The position numbers and the translations under genes were made by a program. This document shows positions 1 through 6,707 of a stretch of 14,850 nucleotides of DNA, in pieces (within the stretch, counting starts at the first letter, position 1; every line of letters begins with the position of its first letter). The notes beneath the pieces are model-generated. The model saw only the letters and a program-made list of their open reading frames with translations. It was not told where the DNA came from and made no database searches. This DNA is from an uncultured Prevotella sp. (GTDB lineage: Bacteria > Bacteroidota > Bacteroidia > Bacteroidales > Bacteroidaceae), in assembly GCA_902497035.1 (NCBI GenBank), contig CABVDL010000065.1:1-14850 (forward strand), in the 5' to 3' direction.

Positions 1-105
1 GGCCACTACACTATCACCCTTGAGGTCAACCCTAAATTCCACTGGAGAGGAGGCGAAAATGCGGGCAAGCAGATGATTAACGTCCCTGTAGCTTTTTGGT
101 GGTAG
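1..105 (+). CDS. Probable outer-membrane protein, 3' end only (partial)
   Basis: Frame 1 is open from the first base to a TAG at 103-105 and gives a 34-residue C-terminal fragment, from GHYTITLEVNPKFHW to VPVAFWW. The last residues alternate polar and hydrophobic and end in aromatic residues (FWW), the usual signature of a final outer-membrane beta-strand recognised by the BAM machinery. The 5' part lies outside the window, so the family cannot be named. It is followed directly by a hairpin repeat that starts on the last base of the stop codon. A short open frame on the opposite strand over the same bases shows no coding character. The reading frame is clear; the outer-membrane role is inferred from the C-terminus alone. 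Confidence 0.6.
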   Translation, partial: GHYTITLEVNPKFHWRGGENAGKQMINVPVAFWW

Positions 106-133
106 TGTAGTGACCGGCCTGGTGCCGGCCACC
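105..133 (+). repeat. Dispersed hairpin repeat, copy A
   Basis: This 29-bp stretch contains CCGGC-CTGGT-GCCGG (114-128), a 5-bp stem with a 5-nt loop. It recurs in reverse orientation at 9087-9115 with 27 of 29 identical bases, and more loosely at 1606-1630 (22 of 25). All three copies are intergenic. Here it starts on the last base of the upstream stop codon, so it may act as a transcription terminator for that gene. No T-tract follows, so this role is an inference. Confidence 0.7.
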
Positions 134-200
134 GTCCGTCGGTATTGACGAATTTACGGAAGACACATATCCAAGCCTTGCCTGTGGCGGGGCCTTGATT

Positions 201-1295
201 TTACAGCGTCTTGCTAATCTTGAAGTTGACGACGGGAAACACCTTGAGCTGCTTGGCAAGGTCGATATATCTTTTCAGACTGTGGCGCACGTTGGTAAGG
301 TCGTTGATGAGGTCGGTGCCGTCGTTCGTCTTCACTGAGGGTGTACCGCCCCAGAACAGTGCGCCGCAGTCGAAGCCCATCTTCCACTTAGGGTATTTCT
401 TGTAGAGTATGCCCATGTAGCCAATGCCGAGGTAGGGCTTGAAGGCATTCACCTTCATTTTGGCCGAAACCATGCTGTTCTCATCTGGCTCCATGTTGTA
501 TGGGTCGCCCTTTTTATGGATGACGTTGCCATCGGCATCCACGATATCGTGCTTATAGTCACCCATATGGATGCTCATGCGCCCGTATTCCAGCAGCTTG
601 TCCTCGACGTCGGCAGGCAGGTAGATGGCATTGTCGTTGACCGTGATATACGGCTCGCTGTTGGCGGCGCAGTTCCAAAGGTGGTTGTACATGCCTACGG
701 AGAAGAGCGACGTCATGTCCTCCTTGGCGTTCTCGGCCGTGGCAATGGTCGCGTTGCCCCAGTAGAAGCCTGCCGTCAGGTGCCAGCTCTTGTTGCGCAA
801 TGGCTTGAAGTCGACCAGCAGCTTGAAATTGTACATCTTCGGGACACCCTCCATCACAATCTTGTTGTCGACCTTGTAGCCCGTCACGTCGTAGAGCGTT
901 GCGGCCATCTTGCTGAAGCGCGACTCCTGCTCTTCCTCCGACAAGCCGGTGCCCTCGCCCACGGTGACGGGAAACGTCATATCGTGGTGAAAGTGAGGCC
1001 AGAAGTCGAAGCCGCCGCGCAGGTCCCAGCTGCGTCCGAGCGGCGTGCTCACCTCAAGGCCGATGCCTGTCGTTCCGAGCGAAATTGTTCCGTCGAAGTG
1101 GGAGAAGGCATCGGTGCTCCGTGCCCTTCTGTTTGCGCTGTTGCTCAGCCCATGGCTGCTGGCGGTGCCGTTGGTTTCGTCCTGCGTAACGGAGACGGTC
1201 GTGGTTGTTGTACGGACTTCCTGGCTTTTCCTTACGCTTTGCGCCTGGACGGTTAGTGCCAATAGGCTGCAGGTTATTGCAATGACTGGTTTCAT
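201..1295 (-). CDS. Secreted, probable outer-membrane beta-barrel protein of unknown family
   Basis: The protein has 364 residues. The start at 1295 was chosen because it places a signal peptide at the N-terminus (MKPVIAITCSLLALTVQA, probable cleavage after Ala18). An in-frame ATG nine codons upstream would only add a polar tail in front of it. A Ser/Thr-rich segment (about 19-62) is followed by alternating, aromatic- and Gly-rich stretches typical of beta-barrels, for example around residues 68-100, a KPYLGIGYMG segment, and a C-terminal strand VFPVVNFKIS. I do not recognise a named family. It resembles the OmpW/OprF-like barrels common in Bacteroidota only in general character. It is transcribed alone from a TAccTTTGC box at 1319-1327. 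Role inferred: integral outer-membrane protein. Confidence 0.75.
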   Translation of the reverse strand: MKPVIAITCSLLALTVQAQSVRKSQEVRTTTTTVSVTQDETNGTASSHGLSNSANRRARSTDAFSHFDGTISLGTTGIGLEVSTPLGRSWDLRGGFDFWPHFHHDMTFPVTVGEGTGLSEEEQESRFSKMAATLYDVTGYKVDNKIVMEGVPKMYNFKLLVDFKPLRNKSWHLTAGFYWGNATIATAENAKEDMTSLFSVGMYNHLWNCAANSEPYITVNDNAIYLPADVEDKLLEYGRMSIHMGDYKHDIVDADGNVIHKKGDPYNMEPDENSMVSAKMKVNAFKPYLGIGYMGILYKKYPKWKMGFDCGALFWGGTPSVKTNDGTDLINDLTNVRHSLKRYIDLAKQLKVFPVVNFKISKTL

Positions 1296-1318
1296 ATATC
1301 GTTGTTTTGGCATTTCTT

Positions 1319-1327
1319 GCAAAGGTA
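1319..1327 (-). promoter_or_regulatory. Bacteroidota -7 box upstream of the outer-membrane gene
   Basis: On the minus strand this reads TACCTTTGC, matching the TAnnTTTG consensus, 24 nt before the start at 1295. No TTG is found 20 nt upstream, so the -33 element is weak or absent. Confidence 0.55.
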
Positions 1328-1456
1328 CATCAAATCTTTGACTTTACTGATTTTTCCGGCTGTTAAATTGTTCAATTGAGTTTTCTGCCCGTCTTGTCCC
1401 TAGTGCCACGCTGCCATAGGCGGCATAAAAGTATAAAAAACCGCCAATGGAGGGTT

Positions 1457-1477
1457 GACCGGCGCGCAGTGCCGGTC
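1457..1477. terminator. Hairpin between DUF4250 and the outer-membrane gene
   Basis: GACCGGC (1457-1463) pairs with GCCGGTC (1471-1477) across a 7-nt loop. It lies downstream of the minus-strand DUF4250 gene, beyond the tandem repeat, and could end its transcript. There is no clear T-tract, so terminator function is tentative. Confidence 0.35.
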
Positions 1478-1481
1478 CTTT

Positions 1482-1594
1482 TGCAGTACTTCACGTGAAG
1501 TACTCGAGTAATTCGGCCTTGATTACTGCAGTACTTCATGTGAAGTACTCGAGTAATTCGACCCCGATTACTGCAGTATTTCACGTGAAGTACT
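1482..1594. repeat. 45-bp tandem repeat, about 2.5 units, each with a 20-bp palindrome
   Basis: Units begin at 1482, 1527 and 1572, an exact period of 45 bp. Each starts with TGCAGTA and contains AGTACTTCACGTGAAGTACT or a one-base variant. The first copy is a perfect 20-bp palindrome; the second has CATG for CACG at the centre, and the third has a T in the left arm. Units 1 and 2 continue with CGAGTAATTCG and about 13 bp more before the next unit. The third stops after its palindrome. Because the core is a palindrome and 45 is a multiple of 3, both strands read LHVKY-like peptides. No spacers or protein genes resembling CRISPR are present. Confidence 0.85.
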
Positions 1595-1605
1595 GGTGGC
1601 ATACA

Positions 1606-1630
1606 GGCCGGTCTGGTGCCGTCCACCGTC
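1606..1630 (+). repeat. Dispersed hairpin repeat, copy B (diverged)
   Basis: This segment matches 112-136 at 22 of 25 positions, in the same orientation, including the CTGGTGCCG core and the CCACCGTC tail. It lies 17 bp before the stop codon of the minus-strand DUF4250 gene, that is, immediately downstream of that gene. Confidence 0.55.
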
Positions 1631-1647
1631 TGCCGCCTCCCGCAGTA

Positions 1648-1836
1648 CTACTTCATCTTAAACTGTTTCTGCTCCTTATCATATATGTATCCGTGCTGTC
1701 GGAGGTAGTCCTCGATGGTAACGGCTTCGGTGCCGAAGGCGTAGCATAGCTCGTCGAGCGAGTTGTATTCCCTGTCACGCAGTTGCATGTTGATGGCCGA
1801 CACTAAGATGGCCGGGTCGTGTGGTAAATGGTCCAT
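1648..1836 (-). CDS. DUF4250 domain-containing small protein
   Basis: The protein has 62 residues, starting at MDHLPHDPAILVSAINMQLR. The start at 1836 was preferred over an in-frame ATG 37 codons upstream because the -7 box at 1865-1873 lies between the two and the extra residues have no conservation I recognise. The order P-x-D-P-x-I-L-x-S-x-x-N-x-x-L-R-D, a central SLDELCYAFG helix and a final GYxYDxExxQFK fits the DUF4250 family, which is about 55-60 residues long and of unknown function. The acidic, helical character suggests a small cytoplasmic protein, possibly nucleic-acid or partner binding, but this is only a guess. It is divergent from the CE2 esterase gene. Confidence 0.8.
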   Translation of the reverse strand: MDHLPHDPAILVSAINMQLRDREYNSLDELCYAFGTEAVTIEDYLRQHGYIYDKEQKQFKMK

Positions 1837-1864
1837 TGTGTGCTTAAATGTTATAATTTCTTGT

Positions 1865-1873
1865 GCAAAGTTA
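1865..1873 (-). promoter_or_regulatory. -7 box of the DUF4250 gene
   Basis: The minus strand reads TAACTTTGC, 29 nt before the ATG at 1836. It forms the left arm of a perfect 11-bp inverted repeat with the box of the divergent esterase gene. Confidence 0.6.
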
Positions 1874-1895
1874 GCTAAAAGGCGGCAGAATGTCG

Positions 1896-1904
1896 TAACT
1901 TTGC
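1896..1904 (+). promoter_or_regulatory. -7 box of the CE2 esterase operon
   Basis: This reads TAACTTTGC, about 30 nt before the ATG at 1935. It is the right arm of the inverted repeat shared with the DUF4250 promoter; 22 bp separate the two boxes. Confidence 0.6.
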
Positions 1905-1934
1905 ACGAAGATGTGCAAATTAATTCAATAAACG

Positions 1935-3002
1935 ATGATGAAAACATTTTCCTTATTCCTATTGTCGGTGCTGATGGCCGCGACGGCCTTTGCCGACGAG
2001 ACCGTGAAAGCTACCAATCCGAATATCAGTTTTACCGGCCGTGTTGAGCGCTTGTCCGACGGTGCCGTGCGCTATGACTGGGTCGGCACCTATTTGCAGA
2101 CCGATTTCACCGGCACTGCTGTCTCAGCCCGTGTAAGTGAGGAGGGCGAGAGCTATTATCAGGTCTTCATTGACGGCAAGCCGCAAGGCAAGCTCCACCT
2201 CACAGGCAGCAAGCCTCACGATGTAGTGCTGGCCTCGGGGCTGAACAAGGACACTCACCGCCTTCGCCTGCAGAAGATTACCGAGGGTGAGTTTGGCCGC
2301 ACCACCATCTATTCGCTCACGGCAAAAGGCAAGGGCGCGTTCAAGGCCGTGGCACCCAAGAACCGTTTGATTGAGGTCATCGGCGACTCTTATACTTGCG
2401 GCTACGGCGCTGAAGGCACAGAAACGAGTCACTTTGAGTTGAAAACAGAGAACTGCGACCGTGCTTATGCCTGCCGCATCGCCCATTACTTCGATGCCGA
2501 CTACGTTATTGTGGCCCACTCGGGCATGGGCGTCGTACGCAACTATGCGGGCAAGGCCAGACGCACTATGTCGACGCGCTATTCACTGCTCTTTGACGAC
2601 CATGATTCAGTGACCTACAACTTTGACCAATATAAGCCCAATCTTGTCATCATCAACCTTGGCACCAACGACTTCTCCACGCAAGCCGCACCTGCTGATT
2701 ACGTCAGCGGCTATGTGAGCCTCATCAAGACCGTGCGGTCGCACTATGGCGACGTGCCAGTGCTTTGCGTGACACCCCATTCGGCCAACATCTTTCTCCT
2801 CGCCGCTCTCAAGGAGCTGCGCAGTAAGGTGAGCGATATGAAAGACGTGCGTGTGGCAGAGCCTATGCCCGACATTGTGGTCAAGGGCCACGACATTGGT
2901 TCCGACTGGCATCCCAATTGGAAAGGGCATCAGAAGATAGCCTCCACACTCATTCCCGTGGTCTCGACCATGACGGGCTGGGAGATGCACAACGACCTTT
3001 AA
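1935..3002 (+). CDS. Secreted CE2-like SGNH/GDSL carbohydrate esterase
   Basis: The protein has 355 residues. A signal peptide covers about 1-20 (cleavage after AFA). Residues about 25-135 form a beta-rich domain like the N-terminal jelly roll of carbohydrate esterase family 2. The catalytic SGNH domain follows: GDSYTCGYG (nucleophile Ser152), the HSGMG block II glycine (Gly197), GTND (block III, Asn245) and DWHPN (Asp324, His326). The 'GDSxTxGYGxEG' stretch is typical of CE2. Family members remove acetyl groups from plant polysaccharides such as xylan and mannans, so the likely role is deacetylation of glycans in the periplasm or outside the cell. The ATG at 1935 or the adjacent one at 1938 could be used. 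The phosphoesterase gene starts 6 bp downstream, suggesting one transcript. No susC/D or glycoside hydrolase genes are nearby, so this is not an obvious polysaccharide utilization locus. Confidence 0.88.
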   Translation: MMKTFSLFLLSVLMAATAFADETVKATNPNISFTGRVERLSDGAVRYDWVGTYLQTDFTGTAVSARVSEEGESYYQVFIDGKPQGKLHLTGSKPHDVVLASGLNKDTHRLRLQKITEGEFGRTTIYSLTAKGKGAFKAVAPKNRLIEVIGDSYTCGYGAEGTETSHFELKTENCDRAYACRIAHYFDADYVIVAHSGMGVVRNYAGKARRTMSTRYSLLFDDHDSVTYNFDQYKPNLVIINLGTNDFSTQAAPADYVSGYVSLIKTVRSHYGDVPVLCVTPHSANIFLLAALKELRSKVSDMKDVRVAEPMPDIVVKGHDIGSDWHPNWKGHQKIASTLIPVVSTMTGWEMHNDL

Positions 3003-3008
3003 TCTTGT

Positions 3009-4793
3009 ATGGACACAAAGCGGAAGATATACTTTCTTGTCGGAGGCGCGCTGCTGCTGGCCACCGTCGCTTTAGTCACTCTGGCCACACGCCGTCGTGA
3101 GAAGACAATGCCTGCGGCTCCGGCGGCCCCAGCGGTGAAGAGAGCCGTGCCCGCGAGAAAGGCCTCGCTGAAGCCGGCGGTGAAAGCCGACAGCGACAGT
3201 GTGGCCAAGCCCGACCCTATGGTAGAAGGCTACATCACCGACAACGAGGGCAAAGGCATAAGTAGGGTAGTGGTGAGCGACGGCTTTCAGTGTGTGGCCA
3301 CCGATACGGCGGGGCACTATGCCTTCGAGCGCAATCCCGCCGCCCGTTTCGTGTATCTCTCCGTTCCGTCCGACTTCGAGATACCAACCCACGGCGCTAC
3401 CGACCGCACGGCACTTTTCTATCAGCCGCTTACGATGAAGCGAACGGTGTATAATTTCCGTCTCAGGCGTCTGCCCGCGGGCAAGGAGACCAACTACCGC
3501 CTTATCGTCTTTGGTGACCCGCAGATTACTAATGCCTTCAGTCCTTATTACACGGGTCCCAATGACAACCCCGTGAAGAAGCGCGACGTGGAGCGCTTCA
3601 CCGAAGAGACGATGCGCGATGTTAGGGCCACCATCGCCACGTGGCCTGCCGGCACCCCGGTTTATGCCCTCTCCATGGGCGACGACGTGCAGTACTATGG
3701 CGGCTACAACGCGCAACTCGAGCGTCAGATCAGGGTGGCGCTCGGCTCGTCGCGAGCCACCGTGTTCTCCGTCATCGGCAATCATGACCAGGACAACAAA
3801 CTGCTTTACAGAAGAAAGTGGGAAGAGAATTTCGGTCCTACAGACTACAGTTTCAACCGCGGTGACGTGCACTACGTATGTCTCAACAACGTTCACTTCA
3901 CCCGCTACACGTCGTATTACAGTCCCGGCGAGCTGTCTGACGCACAGTTGCGCTGGCTCTATGAGGACCTGCGCCTGACCGACCACAACATGAAGGTCAT
4001 CGTGTGCTACCACATTCCCCTCACCTTCGGCATCAGCCCGCGGCAGGGCGCGATGCCGCTCAAGCTGCCGTCGGAGCCAGGCCACTATGCGTCGGCCAGT
4101 CTGAAGCAGTTGCTGCTCTATGTGGGGGCGTTTAAGGGCGGGTTTGAGCTGTTCTGCGGCCATACCCACTTCGCCATCAACCATGAGATTGACTTCGAGG
4201 GTATGCACCTGCTGGAGCATTGCCACGCCGCGGCCTGCGGCAACATCTGGCAGTCGAACATCAACATCTGCGGCACGCCCAACGGCTACTATGTCTATGA
4301 CATCGCCGGCACGCGCATCGCTGACAGCTATTACAAAGGCACTTTCTGGCCGCGTGACCGGCAGATGACGCTCTTCCTCTCGGATACCTACTTCAACGGT
4401 GAGAGCTACTCGACCGACTGGCAGCTGTCGGCCGGCACGCTCGTGGCCAATGTGTTCAATGCCGACTCCCGCTGGCGTGTGGTGGCCGTCGAGGATGGCG
4501 TGGAGCATGAGATGACGCGTCTCAGCCATCAGGGGCAGGATGCCTTTGCGGCTGGCTATCACCACCGCTACAGCCAGTCGGTGAGCTATCAGTTTGTGAG
4601 CAAGAAGAACGGCTATCTCATCATGAACCACCTCTACTATTATGTTCCGCAGAAGAAAGGTGCCGCCGTCACCGTCGTGGCGACAGATGCGTATGGGCAC
4701 AGCTATACGGCAACGTCGAAAGAGGTGGTGAAGGAGCCGTTCTATAATTATGCCCATTACTACAGCAACATTCCCTCTCAGACACCTAAGTAA
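3009..4793 (+). CDS. Membrane-anchored calcineurin-like metallophosphoesterase (MetallophosN/C type)
   Basis: The protein has 594 residues. A basic N-terminus and one membrane segment (about 8-26) are followed by an Ala/Pro/Lys-rich linker (34-70), which suggests an inner-membrane anchor with the enzyme in the periplasm. Residues 71-155 are a beta-sandwich starting VEGYITDNEGKGI, fitting the MetallophosN domain. The catalytic core shows FGDPQ (Asp170), MGDD (Asp225), GNHD (Asn258-Asp260), CYHIP (His335) and CGHTH (His385, His387), the two-metal ligand set. Residues from about 445 to 575 fit the C-terminal MetallophosC domain. The first motif is DPQ rather than the commoner DxH, as I recall for CPPED1-like enzymes. 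Substrate unknown; phosphate mono- or diesters are possible. It lies 6 bp after the CE2 esterase and is probably co-transcribed. Confidence 0.85.
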   Translation: MDTKRKIYFLVGGALLLATVALVTLATRRREKTMPAAPAAPAVKRAVPARKASLKPAVKADSDSVAKPDPMVEGYITDNEGKGISRVVVSDGFQCVATDTAGHYAFERNPAARFVYLSVPSDFEIPTHGATDRTALFYQPLTMKRTVYNFRLRRLPAGKETNYRLIVFGDPQITNAFSPYYTGPNDNPVKKRDVERFTEETMRDVRATIATWPAGTPVYALSMGDDVQYYGGYNAQLERQIRVALGSSRATVFSVIGNHDQDNKLLYRRKWEENFGPTDYSFNRGDVHYVCLNNVHFTRYTSYYSPGELSDAQLRWLYEDLRLTDHNMKVIVCYHIPLTFGISPRQGAMPLKLPSEPGHYASASLKQLLLYVGAFKGGFELFCGHTHFAINHEIDFEGMHLLEHCHAAACGNIWQSNINICGTPNGYYVYDIAGTRIADSYYKGTFWPRDRQMTLFLSDTYFNGESYSTDWQLSAGTLVANVFNADSRWRVVAVEDGVEHEMTRLSHQGQDAFAAGYHHRYSQSVSYQFVSKKNGYLIMNHLYYYVPQKKGAAVTVVATDAYGHSYTATSKEVVKEPFYNYAHYYSNIPSQTPK

Positions 4794-4862
4794 CTTGAGT
4801 GCTCTCTTTCACCACCTTGAGATATGAGGCGATTAGGCACAGTATAAAGGAATAGACTTCAA

Positions 4863-6092
4863 ATGAAACAGGAACAAATACTTATCAGCATCACCGGGCA
4901 GGACAGGCCGGGATTGACGGCATCGGTGATGGCAATCCTTGCACACTACAACGCGCAAGTGCTGGATATCGGTCAGGCCGACATCCATTCGTCGCTCAAC
5001 CTTGGCATCCTTATCCGCACCGACGAGTTGAGTTCGGGACAGGTGATGAAGGAGCTGCTGTTTAAGGCCACCGACCTCGGTGTCAATATTGGGTTCCAGC
5101 CCGTCAGCGATGACGACTACGAGCATTGGGTGTCGCAGCAAGGCAAAAACCGATATATCCTTACCATCATAGGGCGGCAGCTTTCCGCAAGGAACATCGA
5201 GGGAGCGGCAAAGGTGATTGCGGCCCAGGGGTTCAATATCGACTCCATCCTACGTCTGACCGGCCGCATGAGCATCCGTAATCCTGAACGCAACCGGCGC
5301 GCGTGCATCGAGTTCTCGCTGCGCGGCACACCACGTGACCGTGGGGTGATGCAGGCTGAGCTCATGAGGCTCGGGCAGGCTGAGGATATAGACTTCTCCT
5401 TCCAACGCGATGACATGTTCCGCCGCATGCGTCGTCTCATCTGTTTCGATATGGACTCAACGCTCATCCAGACAGAGTGCATCGACGAGCTGGCCAAGCG
5501 GGCCGGCGTAGGTGAGAAAGTGAGTGCCATCACAGAGCGCGCCATGCGTGGTGAGATTGACTTCAAAGAGAGCTTCACAGAGCGCGTAGCCCTGCTCAAA
5601 GGCTTGGATGCCAGCGTGATGAAAGATATTGCCGAGCATCTTCCGCTTACCGAGGGCGTGCCGCGCCTGATGAAAGTATTGAAAACATGCGGCTACAAGA
5701 TAGCGATACTCAGTGGAGGCTTCACCTACTTTGGCGAATATCTGCGCCAACGGTTCGGCTTCGACTATGTATATGCCAATGAGCTTGAGATTGATGACAA
5801 CGGCAAGCTGACGGGGCGATACGTCGGTGAGATTGTCGATGGAAAGCGCAAGGCCGAGCTGCTGAGACTTATCGCGCAGGTGGAGCATGTCAATCTGGCA
5901 CAAACCATTGCCGTGGGCGATGGTGCCAACGACTTGCCGATGATCAGCGAGGCGGGCCTTGGCATTGCGTTCCACGCCAAGCCGCGCGTAGTGGCCAATG
6001 CCAGCCAAAGCATTAATACGATGGGCCTCGACGGCGTGCTTTATTTTCTTGGCTTCAAGGACAGCTACCTTGACAGCCTGTCGAAAGACTGA
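4863..6092 (+). CDS. serB: Phosphoserine phosphatase SerB
   Basis: The protein has 409 residues and hydrolyses O-phosphoserine to serine, the last step of serine biosynthesis, in the cytoplasm. Two ACT-type regulatory domains precede the enzyme: about 5-80 (ISITGQDRPGLTASVMAIL) and about 96-180. The HAD phosphatase core shows DMDST (nucleophile Asp196, general acid Asp198), SGG (Ser284), Lys330 in GKRK and GDGANDLPM (Asp353, Asp357). The TECIDELA cap sequence and the MRGEIDF stretch are typical of SerB. The double ACT layout suggests allosteric control by an amino acid, probably serine. A 69-bp gap separates it from the upstream phosphoesterase and no TAnnTTTG box is visible there, so it may depend partly on read-through. 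It converges on the DUF4230 genes with only 7 bp between stop codons. Confidence 0.96.
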   Translation: MKQEQILISITGQDRPGLTASVMAILAHYNAQVLDIGQADIHSSLNLGILIRTDELSSGQVMKELLFKATDLGVNIGFQPVSDDDYEHWVSQQGKNRYILTIIGRQLSARNIEGAAKVIAAQGFNIDSILRLTGRMSIRNPERNRRACIEFSLRGTPRDRGVMQAELMRLGQAEDIDFSFQRDDMFRRMRRLICFDMDSTLIQTECIDELAKRAGVGEKVSAITERAMRGEIDFKESFTERVALLKGLDASVMKDIAEHLPLTEGVPRLMKVLKTCGYKIAILSGGFTYFGEYLRQRFGFDYVYANELEIDDNGKLTGRYVGEIVDGKRKAELLRLIAQVEHVNLAQTIAVGDGANDLPMISEAGLGIAFHAKPRVVANASQSINTMGLDGVLYFLGFKDSYLDSLSKD

Positions 6093-6099
6093 CGTTGCC

Positions 6100-6699
6100 T
6101 CACTGTTGTTCACTGACTTTGACGCGTACGTAGGGAAATCCCATCGACTTGATGAGCGTGGCCATCTGTACCCTCGCATTGTCGTTGGCGCGTTTGATGT
6201 TGCTTTCGGTCAGGCAGCGGCGGCGCATGATACGGACAGCCTTGCGCGTGAGCATCGCGCGGTCGGCCTCGCTCCAATGACCACTCTCGATAAAAGAGCG
6301 CGTCCTTGCCTCGTCAATGAAATTGTTGTCGAGAAGCCGGGCCTGAGGCAGCGTGACGACCACCGTGTCGTGATCAGTCGCAATCCATCCGGCGGGTGCC
6401 TCGGCGAGGTCAATGCCAAGACGCAGCGTGCCATAGTAGATGCGCGCCAGGCGGTCGTCGCCGAAGAAGCCGTGGCGCACCGTATCTACTACCTCCTCGT
6501 CGGCTATCGAGAGAAACTCCCATTGTCCGATGCTGCGCAAGCTGTCCATCTGTGTCGCGGTCATTGTAGTCTTCCCTTTGCCGCCAATATGCAGGGCCGT
6601 GGTATCACTGCAACGCATCACGGCGACAGTAAGGATGATGATGCAGCAGGCTACGGAGATAATAGCAATTAAGAGGGCTGTTGCCTTCAATTTTCTCAT
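6100..6699 (-). CDS. DUF4230 family membrane-anchored protein (second of a tandem pair)
   Basis: The protein has 199 residues. A single membrane segment (about 8-28) near a basic N-terminus is followed by a predicted extracytoplasmic domain. The DHDTVVVTLPQARLL stretch (110-124), with a strand leading to D-x-V-x-V-x-L-P, and a C-terminal helix-strand ending GFPYVRVKV match the DUF4230 pattern. The function of this family is unknown. It starts 8 bp after the stop of a longer paralogue, so the two are an operon and probably products of an old duplication. The sequences have drifted far apart outside the core motif, which hints at different partners or a hetero-complex. An envelope location is inferred. 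Confidence 0.75.
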   Translation of the reverse strand: MRKLKATALLIAIISVACCIIILTVAVMRCSDTTALHIGGKGKTTMTATQMDSLRSIGQWEFLSIADEEVVDTVRHGFFGDDRLARIYYGTLRLGIDLAEAPAGWIATDHDTVVVTLPQARLLDNNFIDEARTRSFIESGHWSEADRAMLTRKAVRIMRRRCLTESNIKRANDNARVQMATLIKSMGFPYVRVKVSEQQ

Positions 6700-6707
6700 G
6701 GCGATGA

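Larger units (their letters stand above)
1296..1647. other. 352-bp intergenic stretch rich in repeats, no gene
   Basis: The stretch holds the promoter of the outer-membrane gene (1319-1327), then about 130 bp where I see only a weak small dyad (TGCC...GGCA near 1413). Next come a hairpin (1457-1477), a 45-bp tandem palindromic repeat (1482-1594) and a copy of the dispersed hairpin repeat (1606-1630). Open frames crossing it on both strands translate to LHVKY-type repeats. These arise because the repeat is a palindrome whose 45-bp period keeps frame, so I do not treat them as genes. Confidence 0.7.

Noticed and set aside
516..1256. 246-codon open frame antisense to the outer-membrane gene
   Set aside because: The opposite strand has a signal peptide, a promoter and beta-barrel character; this frame is a compositional shadow.
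1482..1594. CRISPR array
   Set aside because: The repeat is tandem with near-identical linkers, not unique spacers, and no cas gene is present.
1372..1749. Open frames on both strands encoding LHVKY repeat peptides
   Set aside because: They come from the 45-bp palindromic repeat, whose period preserves frame. They read into antisense of DUF4250 or into non-coding DNA and have no start context or family.
3516..3524. Loss of a catalytic residue in the phosphoesterase (DPQ instead of DxH)
   Set aside because: The DPQ form is, as I recall, normal for this branch of calcineurin-like enzymes, and all other metal ligands are present.
3072..4757. 561-codon open frame antisense to the phosphoesterase
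   Set aside because: The sense frame has a full set of metal-binding motifs. The antisense frame is open only because of GC-rich codon composition and shows no domain.
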